Assembly (NCBI GenBank): GCA_031772625.1 | Contig: CM062805.1 | Coordinates: 800,113,119 to 800,177,118 of the forward strand | DNA: 64,000 bases | From: Pinus tabuliformis | Lineage: Eukaryota; Streptophyta; Pinopsida; Pinales; Pinaceae | Direction of reading: 5' to 3' | Shown here: positions 12,785 through 24,955 of the stretch, piece after piece | Layout of the letters: each line of letters begins with the position of its first letter | Numbering within the stretch: the first letter of the stretch is position 1 | Notes under the pieces: generated by a model | Seen by the model: only the letters and a program-made list of their open reading frames with translations | Databases searched by the model: none | What the model was told of the DNA's origin: nothing | Made by a program: the position numbers and the translations under genes

Positions 12785-14170
12785 ACTTCTATCACTCCTC
12801 TTCTTTCTTCCTAATTGTAACATATGTGCTATCTTTAATCTTGGCATAACGTTGGAAAGAAAAGGGCGGTGCAATGCGTAAAACCATCTATTGATTTCAC
12901 TCTTGATATGAATGTGAAGGTAAGGCCTTGCTGCTCCTTATTCCTGATATCAACTAACGATCGTTCTAAAGTCAATCCCTATGACTTGTGGATTGTAAGA
13001 GCCCATGCCATCTTCAAAGGAATCCGTTTTTGATTTCCTCTTATCACTGGGGTGATAGGGACAATGTTTGGATTGCTTACATAAAATGGAACACCAACAT
13101 ACTTATCAAAAACAACAGTTGTGAACATTGGAAGTTGAGGTGGCTTAGAGGTAGGCGGATAGAATATATCCTTAACAAAACCAAGTGCACCATTCACCGA
13201 GCCAGCTTCAACTTATAAATTACATGTCAACATAACACACTGACCATGACACAATAAAACTTCACAGTCCAATTGATCATCATCAACACCACCGATTCTG
13301 AATGCCTTGAATATTCAACAACACATCATGCAATTGGAGAATTTAATGATTTTAACATATGCCTATTATGCAAGGACACCAAATTTTTTTTTGGAAACAT
13401 GTGAACTACTGCATTAAATAAATCTCTTTCTGTGGGATGCAACCTCATATCAACCCGAGACATAAGAAAGTCCCAATCTTCAAGAACAAGCTCTATGTTT
13501 CTTATGTTATTGAGGACTCTACAAAAACAAGATTGTTTTTCATTATTCCCTTGTTGGTGAAAGATTGTGTCAAGAGTGAAAAAAATGTTTGATTTTTTCC
13601 ACAATACTTTCCCTGCTGTATTACTTGCATACGAAGGCTTATCTCTGACTGGAGGCAGTTGGCCAAGGTCACCCACAAGGATGATGGATCTCCCACCAAA
13701 AGGAAAATTCTTTTTGTTTGGAAATGCTTCTCGTAATTGAGCATCTATTTGCATAAACAAACTTGATCCCAGAAGGCTCATCTCATCAATCAATATATAT
13801 ATAACATGTCGCATTTCTTCTTGGAATACTACAAGTGACTGCCCCTGTAGTGGCTGCATATCTTTAATTGGGATTTTTAGAGCCGAGTGTATTTTTTTTG
13901 CATGTATATTAAAAGCAGATATTCCTGTTGGTGCAAGAAGAAGCAAAGGGCTTCTTCCATCACTTGAAGAATTAGAAAGAGCTTCAAAAATACAATGGAT
14001 AAGGAAATACTTCCCAGTGCCCACAATGCCCTAAATAATCATAAGAAGAGCTTCACAAATTTCATATTCAGCAAAGTACCTTAACACAATCTCAAAAGCA
14101 AGTCGTTGTTTTTCCAATAAAGAATCTGGAGATGTAAATGTTATTTTTGAAAAGTCAACAATATCACCCG
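12785..14170 (-). pseudogene. PIF1-like helicase remnant, Helitron type
   Basis: A superfamily 1B DNA helicase of the PIF1/Helitron group, the motor domain that Helitrons use for rolling-circle transposition. Reading down the minus strand: EKQRLAFEIV (about 14110-14140), Walker A GIVGTGKYFLIHC (about 13990-14030), APTGISAFNIHAKKIHSALK, Walker B region LIDEMSLLGSS (about 13780), FPFGGRSIILVGDLGQLPPV (about 13670-13705), then NGALGFVKDIFYPP and PLKMAWALTIHKS (12979-13197), and a terminal SRVKSIDGF (about 12885-12910). A stop (TAG, 14031-14033) sits just before Walker A where the family normally has Gln, and further stops and a frame change lie around 13200-13330, so the copy is dead. No HUH Rep domain is visible, so a host PIF1-derived pseudogene remains possible. 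Confidence 0.8.
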
Positions 14171-14340
14171 CTAAAAGTGGTCTTCCAGGGAACATCAACC
14201 CTGGCATTCAAAACCAGCAAATGATCAATGGAAGAGTAGCAACAAACTATATTCAAGCACTACAAAACTACATTGAGAAAACACTAAATAATTGTACTAT
14301 TGTAGATATACAACATACATTTAGAAAAAGAACTTAATAC

Positions 14341-15020
14341 CTGCACTCTTGCATATGTAACTTCACATATTTTCCTCGAATTGAAGACCTCCCATTGTTG
14401 CTTATGGAAATACTGATACAACTTTAATGTGGCTTTCGCAGATGTAAAATTCACAAAAGCGTAGCCCAAATTGCACGTATTCCTGAAAAAATATAGAAAC
14501 TAAGTGTTAGCTTTCATTTTGATACCCTACATGCACGAGCTTCTAATGCTTCAAATGATTAAAGGAATAGAGATATCACTTACTGGAAATCGATTGGCAG
14601 GTACACAAAATCATAAGCAGAAACTAGCCCATCTCGGTTGTTTGTTGCACAGTGTTGATCCAGCACAGCCAGAAGCATTTTTTGACTAAAAAACAACAAC
14701 ATATAACAAAATCAAGCACTCTCAGTGCAAAAGCATCAACTATGTATCATTAGTATTCAATCACACTTGTCTGAATAGATTTAATTTCCTGTCTAGTCAG
14801 AAATAAATTCAATTTACTAACAAAAGCCTAATGACTTGAATTGAATAGAAATCAATTACTAACAGAAAAAAAGAGAGTTTGATTAGATACTTGCCTATAT
14901 TTATTCGGAATGTTCCTGATCATCAATGTCATTCTAGTCCAGGAGTTGTTGGATACCGCTTCAGCTTCATCGAAATCAAATTGTGAAATAACCTGGCCGC
15001 TGTTTCTTCCATTCTGTGTT
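14341..15020 (-). pseudogene. Mei2-like C-terminal RNA-recognition motif, three captured exons
   Basis: Three minus-strand exons encode nearly the whole C-terminal RRM specific to Mei2-like / terminal-ear1-like RNA-binding proteins (Pfam RRM_2). Exon 1 (15020-14895) ends TRMTLMIRNIPNKY; exon 2 (14685-14584) reads SQKMLLAVLDQHC ... SAYDFVYLPIDF; exon 3 (14482-14341) reads [11 protein letters not shown] ... [20 protein letters not shown]. Phases agree across both introns (Ser and Gln codons are split). Intron 1 has a GC-AG donor (GCAAGT), intron 2 a GTAAGT donor, and a GTATTAAG donor follows exon 3. No stop lies inside the exons. The N-terminal RRMs and C-terminal tail are missing, so this is a gene fragment. 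It lies about 170 bp upstream of, and on the same strand as, the helicase, which points to capture by a Helitron. Presence of introns shows DNA-level copying, not retroposition. Confidence 0.85.
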
Positions 15021-15026
15021 CTGCAT

Positions 15027-15175
15027 GCACAAATGCTTCAACCGTCGTTGTAATGCATCAAACATGTCCTTATTACTTCAATTTATGCCTACATACCTCA
15101 TTGTCATGGTTATAGATGATTGTTGGGCATAAATGTTTCAACCGTCATTGTAATGGATCAAAACGTGTCCTTATG
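15027..15175. repeat. Short tandem duplication next to the Mei2-like exons
   Basis: The word AAATGCTTCAACCGTCGTTG at 15031 recurs as AAATGTTTCAACCGTCATTG near 15130, each followed by TAATGnATCAAA and TGTCCTTAT. Period is about 100 bp. No coding role seen. Confidence 0.6.
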
Positions 15176-15679
15176 CTTCAACCATTCATACATTTCAGAA
15201 TGCAAAGAGACCACTTTCAAAGGTATTGTGAAAGACGAGTGTTCAACACTAATTTTTTTTTTTCATTTTTTCCTAATCCTACATATGTGGTTATCAACAA
15301 GAGGCATAGTAAATTTTTAATCATGCTTTGTAAAAAATTAATTTAAGTATGGTTTAAACATGTGTTCTAGACATGCAAGAAAGTTACTGCTGCGAATTTC
15401 ATTCATCGATTTAGTGATGACTACAAGAATATACTGGCATCTTTCAATTCAGGCCATCTGATCAAAATGATTAATTAAGAAAATGGTTAACTTGCCAATT
15501 TCGATAGGGGGGACGCCTATCGGCATAATTAATTGCTTAGATTACTTTATATTACTAAAATTAATTATCTAAAAAAGATAGAAATAATATGTAATAAAAT
15601 AAATTTATTTTGTTAACATGAAATAAAAAAACATATATTTTCTTTAAATTAAATGAATTAGATATTTTTTTAATACATT

Positions 15680-15745
15680 TTGAATGGGTTTAATGGTTAA
15701 GAGCATGTGTTTACTCCTAAGAGGTGAAAAATTTGAGGGAGTAGA
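15680..15745 (+). repeat. Possible decayed tRNA-derived SINE head
   Basis: GGGTTTAATGGTTAAGAGCA resembles the D-arm/A-box half of a tRNA, and 27 bp later AGAGGTGAAAAATTTGAGGGA sits where a B box would lie. The match to GGTTCGANTCC is poor and no cloverleaf closes, so this is at best an old SINE. Confidence 0.3.
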
Positions 15746-16211
15746 GTATTTATGCCTTTGTAGACTTACCAGTCAAATTGATTATTATTCAAAGTCATTG
15801 AATTTTCGTTTTCAATTACTTTTTCTTTTGGGAATTAAAATATATTAATATATTTTTAAATACATATCATTACTAAATATGCATATCCAAATATTTTATT
15901 TGTGAATTACTTTTTTTTTAATTAATATTTTTCAAATGTGAAATATTACCATGTTCATCCTTGGTTAAATGTCACCACTTAACATACTCTAGCATAATTA
16001 AATATGGGAAAATATAATCGAATATGGACAACCATGAATAACTATAGTCAATCATAATATATCATAGTCAATTATAATTACTTGTAGATAATCATGGCCA
16101 TGCATAGTCAACTATATATTAACCATAAGAAAGTCTCCTTAATCATAACTGGAACATATCTAGCCATATTAAAACATAGTTTACTAATCCTCCCCATGTA
16201 AGTTGGTCATC

Positions 16212-16340
16212 AACTAGCACAACCAAATTTGTAAATGTGGTTGATATACAGGCATTTTCCACCTTTTATACCAATCTACTTATGAAAATGACACAAATCT
16301 ATGTATATCAAACACATTTACTAATGTGGTTGTGCTAGTA
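16212..16340. mobile_element. MITE-like element with ~40-bp inverted repeats
   Basis: The left end ACTAGCACAACCAAATTTGT (16213) and the reverse complement of the right end (ACTAGCACAACCACATTAGT, ending 16339) match over about 40 bp with few mismatches. Total length is about 129 bp. It has no coding capacity and would fold into a long hairpin. A target-site duplication could not be fixed. Confidence 0.6.
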
Positions 16341-16609
16341 TTAAGAATTAAATAAATTACACATTTCCCTCTATTTACCCTTTTACAGAGATAACTGAAT
16401 TTTTCACTTTTAATTGATTTTTTATATTAAAATATTTAATCAATATTAATATTATTTTTCTTTATATATATCTATATGAAGTTGATAGGTAACATGGATA
16501 TTCAAATAGTTTATTTAAGTTTTATAGTAAACTATTTTTAAAAAGTATTAAGAATTATACATCTTCTTCTATCTATCTAATTATTCATCTATCTATCTTC
16601 AATTCCAGA

Positions 16610-16611
<2 letters not shown>

Positions 16612-16666
<55 letters not shown>
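16612..16666. repeat. (AT)n microsatellite
   Basis: Uninterrupted AT dinucleotide tract. Confidence 0.95.
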
Positions 16667-16668
<2 letters not shown>

Positions 16669-17249
16669 CTCTTTTATATTATGTTAATATTGAAAACTAA
16701 CCAAATGAACGCAATGAAGGTGGGATTATTAATATACTTTATAATGTTTTTTATTAAAATTAATAAAACATGTAATTTTATTTTTCATTATGGATTTTGA
16801 TTTTTATTTAAAAGAAGATATTTTATTTTTATTTTTAAAAGCAACATGCCAATTCTAAATAAAGCATGGAAAAAATTATGATCTCCTTCCTACATAATGT
16901 ATATAGATAAATAAATAAATATATTTATCATTTTTAGTCATTTCATTATTAAAGCAAACAATTTTGGTGTTTTTTATTTATTTAGATGATTGATGCTAGA
17001 TTTATAATATAATTAGAGTGGAGTAATATTAAACTTACTTATTATGTTTTAAATTTATAACATGAAGAAACTAACCACAAATCATTAATCAAACATTATG
17101 GGTAATCTAAACACTTATTTTCATTAATAATAACTATCTTAACCTTGCTTTCATTGACATCAACAAGCTTCATAGTTTCCTACTTTGTTAACATTGACAA
17201 TAACATGATTCATATTGACAAATACCTTGTTGACCAACCCCTTATTGAT

Positions 17250-17425
17250 TGTTAGGATTGGTTTGTAACTCTGAATAAAATTGTGTTTTGCATTAAGAGA
17301 GAATATGAATATATACAAGGAGAGGGAGACTATTGGTTTCATCTCCCAATGTCTCTTCGTCTTCCAACTTCCTTTATTTTCCTATTTACATAGATTTAGC
17401 TAATCCCAAATATTACGTGTCAACA
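17250..17425 (-). repeat. 3' LTR of the copia fossil
   Basis: A 176-bp unit that on the plus strand starts TGTTAGGATTGG and ends GTGTCAACA, so on the element's strand it runs TGTTGACAC...CCTAACA. It is preceded on that strand by a purine-rich tract (AAGGGGGAGAG, 17426-17436). The partner LTR is not present in the window. Confidence 0.75.
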
Positions 17426-18166
17426 CTCTCCCCCTTAATATGAAGAGATGTTGGTGAGTCCAAACATCATTATGAAACTTTCAAACATTTCCTTTCCAAG
17501 CACTTTGGTGAAGATGTTTGTAATTTTCTCATTTGTTTAAAAATGTCATAGGTGGATTGCCTTGGCCTCAACATGATGTCAAATCACATGGTATTTTTCA
17601 TTTATGTGCTTGGTTCGATAATGAAACTTTGGGTTCTTGGCCAAATTCATTGCAGAAGTGTTTTCAATCAAAAGAGGAGTTGAATTCACTTGTTTCTCCT
17701 TCAAATCTTCTAGAATTTTACTGAGCCACACATGTTCCTTCTTTTGTTCAGCTACTGTAATATATTCTGCCCCCATTGTGGAATCTACTGGAACTCACTG
17801 TTTGCGTGGCCTCCAGGATACAACTCGTGATATAATACTCCTAACATAACATGAAGTAGATACTTTGGTTTCTTTATCTCCATCAAAATCTAAATCAGAG
17901 TATCTAGCCAAGCTGAAGCCATCCACCATTGTATACTTGAGTCCAAAGTCTTGAGTTCCCTTCAAGTACTTTAGAACTATTTGCAGTAGATCAATGACCC
18001 TCACAAGGCTTTTGCATAAACCTGGAGAGGATTCCAACACCAAATGAAATGTTTGGTCTGGTAATAGTCAGGTAGTTGAGATTCCTACGAGCTGTTTATA
18101 CTTTGTTGCATCCTCGAATTATTTTTCTTTAATGTTTGAGTGTAATCCTTTATTTTACTTTAATGG

Positions 18167-18256
18167 AATGGAGATCTGTTGAACAAGTTTGGAATGTTTG
18201 AGTGTAATCCTTTAACTACACTCAAACATTCCAAACTTGTTCAACAGATCTCCATT
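18167..18256. repeat. Perfect 40-bp palindrome inside the copia fossil
   Basis: 18167-18206 and 18217-18256 are exact reverse complements of each other, separated by a 10-bp loop. Such a structure is not a normal part of a copia reverse transcriptase and reflects a local inverted duplication. Confidence 0.95.
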
Positions 18257-20335
18257 GTACTTCTTTTGAGAGAGGAATATAAACTTTAGATGTTGGGTTA
18301 CTTCAATACCAAGATTGTAGTGAACATATCCCATATCTATCATTTCAAAACCTTTCCTCAATTCTTTCTTTATGGATGCAATTTAGTTCACATTTTTCCC
18401 TATCATCAAAATATCATCTACATACACCACAAGATACACAACTATTTTTCCAACTTTATTGACAAACAAAGTTGCATGACCAAGATCATAATGTTTGAAA
18501 TTGAGTTTCAAAAGATGCTTAGTCAATTCTTCGTACCATGCTCACAATTCTTTCTTAAGGCCATAAAAGGATTTTACAAGCTTGCATACTTTGTGTTTCA
18601 GGCCCTTCACACAAAATCCTTCTGGTTGGGACATAAAACTCTATCATATATCCATTCAAGAAATTAGTTTTTACATCCATTTGATGAACTTTCCAACCAT
18701 TTTGGGCTACCAAGGAAAATAGTGTCTAGATGGTAGCCCATTTTTCTATGGGGGAAAAAGTATCCTCATAATCGACCCATTCCTTTTGTGCAAAACCTTT
18801 TTCTACAAGCCTGGCTTTATGCATGTCAAGTGAGTCATCTACTTTATACTTGTTCTTGAAGACCCACTTGTAGCCAATTGGTTTGGTTCCTAATGGAGGA
18901 TCAACTAGCTTCCAGGTTCCATTATTTATCAAAGCTTCATATCCTTTCTGCATCACTTCTTTCCATTCATCATGAGAGTTATCTTCTTTGAAGGAATTTG
19001 GTTCAAAATATGTAAAAAAAATTAGTTCACAATCATACGAAACATCCATATCAACAAGTGAATGAAGACCGTCTACATCACCTCCATTTTGTCTAATAGA
19101 GATTCTTGTTCTTGTCTTTCCAACTTCATCAAGACAAACACTTTTGAGTGTCTTTGTGATCCATTTTAGAGGAACTTTTTGAGATGGCTCAAACTACTCA
19201 GTTGACAGAGATGGGTCTGAATCAAGATTTAGCCTCCCAATTATGTCAATCCCATCACTCAAAGTGTCATCTTTATAAGTGGTAGGAGCTTCATGAGGGG
19301 GAGAGAGTGATTCAGAATGAGATTCCATAGATTGATCTAGTATAGGGACCCCCCCTTCAAGATGTGGAATCTCATTATCGAATGCTTGAAAATACATTTC
19401 ATGTCTGAATCTATCCAAGTGATCAAGCTGCCGCTTAACAACATTGTCGGTATTGGAAGATTCAAAAAATATCACATCTTTAGATATTATAAAATTCTTA
19501 TTCACTTTATCATAGATACAATAAGCTTTGGATGTATTCAAGTACCCCATGAAGATACATTTTCGACTCCTTGCACCGAGTTTGCTTCTTTGTTCCTTGG
19601 GTATCAAGGCATAACAGGTGGAACCAAAATCCTTGATATGACTCACCTAAGGAATGTGGCCATACCACATTTCATGGGGAGTCTTATTTTTAATAGCATG
19701 AGATGGACACCTATTCTTTACATACACAACACAAAGAATTTCATCAACCCAAAAAACAAACTTAACATTCTTGAAAAACATCATTGAACATCACATATTT
19801 AAGATTGTCTTGTTCATTCTTTTGGCTACTCCGTTTTGTTGGTGATTATAAGGCACAATTTTTTTATGTATGATCCCATGCTAGAGAAGATAGTTTTCAA
19901 ATTCATTTGAATTATATTCTTTTCTATTATCATTATGAATAGAGGCAATATGAGATTGTGCATCATTTTCAATCCATGCACGAAAGTTCTTGAATGTCTC
20001 AAAATCTTTAGATTTGTTCTTCAATAAATAAACCCAACACATTCTGGTGTATTCATCAATAAATTTCATCATATATTTACTACCATTTGTAGAAGGAACA
20101 TGCATTACAACACATAAACCAGAACAAATGCGTTCAAGATGTTAAGTGCTCTAGAATGAGAATCATGAAAATATTATTTGTTTTTCTTTCCTAAGATACA
20201 AGCATCACATTCCTTAAGTTTACTAGGAATAGTTGGCAAACCAGTAACACCATTTCTCTTCTAAAAATAAAGATTTACATAGTTCAAGTGCTTAAAACTA
20301 GCATGCCATAAAAGACTTGATGGAAGTTTACTATA

Positions 20336-21445
20336 GCAACCCTTGGTTAAAAGTTCATGTAATGAAAGTTAATAAAGGAAAAATAAGGCAACGGTTAAGG
20401 GGCACTTATTCCAAGATGAATGTTCAGAAAAAATATCCTAGTGGGCATCATTGGATGTGTTTATGGCTAAGGAAATTGGAAAAGACAATGATTAAGGAAT
20501 TAAAAAGTCAAAAACGTATTTTGGCACATTTATTTATGAAAATAAAGGAAAATAGGAGAAAAGGAAGGTGAAAGGTCACAAGTTGCATGTAAGGATGAAA
20601 TTGAAGGAAAATTAAGGAAAATGAAGAAATTATAGGCATCATTGATAAAAAGGCTTCTAAGGATCAGTTCATAAATTTTGGTTAGTACAGTTTTGGAGCT
20701 CTCTAATTATTCTCTCTCTCACACACTCTTGGATAGTTGGAGTTTTCTTGGAGCATTCTAGCTTTGGAGCAAGGAAAGGAAAAGCAAGCAAAGGAAGGAC
20801 AAGGAAATGAAAGAAAGAAAGGATCAAACAAGGAAGAACAGGATCAAGCAACTTCAACAAGAATACTTGCAAGTAACATATTGCATGTGTGATTTCTGTA
20901 ACAAACCTGGTGAAAAGTTCATGTAATAAAAGTTAATAAAGGCAAAATAAGACCACGGTTAAGGGACACATATTCCAAGTTGAATGTTGGGAAAAGGTAC
21001 CCTAGTGAGAATCACTGGATGTGTTTATGGCTAAGGAAATTGGCAAATGCAAAGACATTAAAAGGAAAAAAGGAATTTTTGGCACATTTATTTACGAAAA
21101 TAAAGGAAATTAGGAGAAAAGTAAGGTGAAAATTCACAGGTTGCATGTGAGGAGGAAATTAAAGGAAAATAATGGAAAAAGAAGAAATTAGAGGAATCAT
21201 TAATAAAAGGACTTCTTAGGAGCAGTTGGTAACCTTTTGGCAGTTCAGTTTTGAAGCTCTCTCATTATTCTCTCTCTCACTCTTGGTCACTTATAGTTTT
21301 CTTGGAGCACTTTAGCTTTGGATCAAGGAAGGAAAAACAGACAAAGGGAAAGGAAGGAAATAAGGATCAAGGAAGGAAGAGCAAGATCAAGAAAATTTAG
21401 TAGGAATAATTGCAGGTAACATATTGCATGTGTGATTTCCTAGAT
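20336..21445. repeat. Tandem duplication, two copies of a ~563-bp unit
   Basis: AAAAGTTCATGTAAT begins near 20350 and again at 20913, and both copies end in AACATATTGCATGTGTGATTT (about 20875 and 21418). Each unit includes a CTCTCTCAC-rich segment and AAGGAAAGGA-rich segments, a layout compatible with an LTR-derived unit. No sustained coding potential. Confidence 0.85.
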
Positions 21446-21731
21446 GGTTTTGACATTCATGGCTTTGATGTGTATGGTTCTCTTGCTTTCGGTGGCATGG
21501 TTTTTCCGGGTTATGACAGTGGTTTTTAGTCTAACCATGTATTTTTTGGATGCCATGGTATGTTTGGATGTTTATCTTGGTTTTGAGATTTGGTTTTCTA
21601 GATGGATTTTGGAATCTTGGGCGGAGGTGGTCTCAAGTTTCATTCCCAAAGGCCTAGGAATCCCTTGACTGATTTTAGTAGGATACACAGTAAAGCTTGA
21701 GGGAGGAGTCTTGGTTTAGGGCCTAGTATGG
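21446..21731. other. Left flank of the Tat-like element, remains of an older repeat
   Basis: G/T-rich sequence with GGCCTAGTATGG just before the LTR. The right flank of the Tat-like element begins CCTAGTGATT, so the shared CCTAGT suggests the two flanks were once contiguous. No gene seen. Confidence 0.4.
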
Positions 21732-22814
21732 TGAAGTAAAATTATAAGTGTGGACAAAAACAAATTCCTCTAGCTTGATAATGGGTCTAGCCATAATAGA
21801 TAAATTCTATGGAAGATTTCGTTAGGTTAGAACCAATTAAGAGGGTCTACCTCTTAGTAAACTTATCCCGTTTGATGTCCTTTCTTGCTCGCTCCAACTA
21901 TCTCTTGCTTCCTTCTTCAAACACTTGAAACAAGTAAACAACAAAAAACAACAACCGTGATAATAGACAAATTGTTATTCAACCTAATTAACAAGTCAAG
22001 AAACATTAAGCCATGAATATGTAAGATGACAAGTCATGTAGGAAATCAGTCGATAGTTGCATATATATTGATATCAAGAAGAGATTACAACCATTGCCTT
22101 GACATTACAGTTCTCCTCTGACAAGACCAAGTGCCCACACTCTTCTGCTAACATTCCATTATGGCCTCAATCAACAATAGTTTAAGGCTCCTCCCTTTAG
22201 GCTTCATTCCAAACCAAATCACACTTCTCCCTCACACAACTAGATAGCCACAACTATCAATAGCTTGTTGTTTACTCCAAACCAAAAAAGCACTAGTAGA
22301 CCAACATTAACACTTGCTTTTGCTTGGGAAGAAAGGAGGTTTATGGATGGGAGATGGATCCTCTCCTCACAGGGGTAGGTCTTATCCCTTGAGGTAGTTC
22401 CATCATTATAGGGAAAGGAGCCCAAATTGACATCCTCGACCTCATCCGACCAAATCATTTACCAGACTTCCGTTATGAAGCTTCTAGAGCTGGAAGCTTC
22501 GGCTCTTAATTTAAAACACTTTCCATAATAGGACTGATGCGACTAAAACATAGCTCAATCACTCCGGTCGGTGCTAGGGATAGTTCTAATCTCTGCACAT
22601 CGGCGTGGGGGAGACAAAGGCCATTAGCACCATTCTTGTAACTTGGGAAAAATAGAAGTTTCAGGGGAAATGGTGCAAAATGGAATTGATCTTCTCATGA
22701 AGAGGGACACAATGGGAGTTTCTTCATGAAGGAAAAGCGTGCGGGTTCACTGTAGAGGTACTTTGGGATGAAGGAATGGGGAGTACAAGGACAGTGACAA
22801 AATGTTGTGTAACA
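21732..22814 (-). repeat. 3' LTR of the Tat-like element
   Basis: On the plus strand it runs TGAAGTAAAATTATAAGTG to AATGTTGTGTAACA, i.e. TGTTACACAACA...TTACTTCA on the element's strand. It matches the copy at 41377-42456 along its length with scattered substitutions. Confidence 0.9.
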
Positions 22815-22832
22815 GATGCCCCCTAAAGCATG
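22815..22832 (-). other. Polypurine tract of the Tat-like element
   Basis: On the minus strand TGCTTTAGGGGGCATC immediately precedes the LTR start TGTTACAC. The same ACTTTAGGGGGCAATC tract precedes the LTR at 63417. Confidence 0.75.
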
Positions 22833-24950
22833 AAGGCTGAGCTAGAGTGAGGGATGAAATCATTTATGAATACAGATACATATACATAACTCAAAACTTT
22901 GTCAAATGATACATGAGTCATGGCATGGACGCAACCATCCAGAGAATGATCATGTAAATGGATCTAGGTATGGGTGCACCCATTCATCAAAGAGGATCAT
23001 AATGAAACCAAGGTATGATTGCAGCCATCCAATAATGAGAAGGATCGCATATAATAACTCATCGTATGGTCGCAACCATCCATCTGAAAGAGACATGAAT
23101 ATCAACATAACCATGTCACATCACTTCGAAACCTGGAATTTTTTTATCTGAGTCTAGGGTCTTGTGCACCAACACGACCCAATCAAAGTACAAATTCTAA
23201 CATGTGGATAGATGTGGAACATGCTAGAAAGTTGCTTGATTACTAGTCAATGATGTAAATTGTTAACAAGCGCGAGAGAAGCCACCAATAATGGCAATGG
23301 TCCTCAAGGTACTATCATCAAAATCCACAGAATGTGAATAGAGGAACTAAAGTCAAACACTTGTGAAATCACTTGATCGAAAGCCAATGATGTGAACTTA
23401 TCATCAAGTACAAAGAACTTGCCATTATGGCATATAAGCTCTAAGGTACTGGAAGGGAGTCTCTTGGTCAACTTCCCAGATAATAAGCTGAAGTTGACGG
23501 GAAACGACTATGTCATAGGAGGGCCATAATGCATCCCACATCATCGACATGAGACGAAAGGATGAAAAATGATTTTGGGTGATACAGAGAAACAAAAGTA
23601 AGTGTAACTACAAAAGGAAAACTCTTGAACATATTGGCGACACAACTAGAATTTTGGCAGCTTTTGGATCCATGGGATCGGTGGTCATGATGAAATGGTA
23701 GAGATGAAATGGAAGGAAAAAATGAATGGCCCAAACCCAAGAAAGTCAATGATACAAAGGAGGATATCCCAACCTGACATGAAGCAAAAAGTGTCATGTT
23801 CAAGAGTGAGCTGCCGACACAACTAATAGATTCCCAAATTTACCCCCACCATTTCTGGCAGGTACCCTAATTATTTTTTAATCGCAAGCTTGAAGGGGAG
23901 AGCATATGTTTGCACTGTAAGTTCATCCTTTGGATGAATCCGACCTCATAAGTTTAACGAGCCCCAGGAAGGAGAAGCTCATGTTCATCATGGTGACAAA
24001 TCCGATGTCATTTAATAGTTTAATGAGTTCGACAAAGTTGTAACTCAATATATTTTTCATGTTTAGAGAGTTTGAAAAAGACATGTGAAAGGAAACTACA
24101 CATGATCCCTTTTTGTACGTTTGTGTCTCTCGAGCTGAAAAAGGTAGAAAATGATACTTGAGAGAACCACTTGACCATTTCAGTCGAGTACTTTTTTCGT
24201 AAATAGTGCCTCCCAACCCAAGAAAGGGATAAACTTATACTAGGCACATGATGTTTTGTATTCTTTAACGAGTTCGAAATGAGAAGGGCTTGGCCATATG
24301 TTCACTTTTAAAGGGTCGGAAAAGAGCTTGAAAGCGGAACCCCCATTTTATTTTCCTTTTCAAGTCAAAAGGGAAAAAATACTCGGAAATATTTTCATAT
24401 GAGCTTAATGAGTCGAGAAATTGTTGAAACATGACTTGTCATCATCATCAAACATCCATCACTTGTCACTGCACAAAAAGGTAAAGTGTATTATCTAGTT
24501 CTTGAGGAAAAATAGGTTGAAATATTTCAAAAAACCTAATATTTTCATTAAAAATGAATAAAAAGGAGAAAAGTAAATACATTTTTACCATTTACCATTT
24601 TACCTTGATGTGAAAATTTTTTTCTCACTTTTTCCCTAATTGTTCCAGAAAATATTGCGGGAGATCTGAGAGGTCGATCATTGAGACGCCAGTTACAAGT
24701 AAAAGCCAATGCCCTGAGCTCCATTTTCATGTCCTTTATTTCCATTTTAATCACTTTTTTAGTTTTTTGAGGGGGTTTTGAAAAAAAAATTCACCCTCGG
24801 CCAGCGTGACTTCCGAGCACGGAATCACGCTGGCCGAGGATGATTAGAAACGCCAGTCACACCATCATCACAATTGTTTTTAAAATAGGCATGCCAGCAC
24901 TGTGAATGGGAAAATCCCTACTTCCTAAAAAAATCACCGTTAAAACTAAA
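22833..24950 (-). other. Long 3' untranslated region of the Tat-like element
   Basis: Non-coding internal sequence between the antisense ORF and the polypurine tract. It is homologous, in the same element orientation, to 62220-63416 in the non-autonomous element at the window end. Short plus-strand frames such as 22906-23151 have no support. Confidence 0.6.
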
Positions 24951-24955
24951 ATTTT

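Larger units (their letters stand above)
15341..17249. other. AT-rich non-coding stretch with small repeats
   Basis: No gene is supported. The stretch holds a SINE-like head, a small inverted-repeat element and an (AT)n tract listed separately, plus a run of ATAGTCAATCATAAT-like words at about 15990-16150. Base composition is much more AT-rich than the neighbours. Confidence 0.6.
17250..20335 (-). mobile_element. Broken Ty1/copia retrotransposon, 5' half lost
   Basis: A minus-strand copia fossil. From 5' to 3' on its own strand: GAG-pre-integrase region with LWHASFKHLNY and a C-x2-C pair (about 20170-20330), integrase core (19881-20105, FIDEYTRMCWVYLL), integrase C-terminal part (19194-19646, KCIFMGYLNTSKAYCIYD), reverse transcriptase (about 18260-19049, GYKWVFKNKYK) and RNase H (about 17579-18043, LKGTQDFGLKY). 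A polypurine tract and the 3' LTR close it. Gag and the 5' LTR are absent where the tandem repeat at 20336 begins. The coding region is broken many times; the element is old and inactive. Confidence 0.85.
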
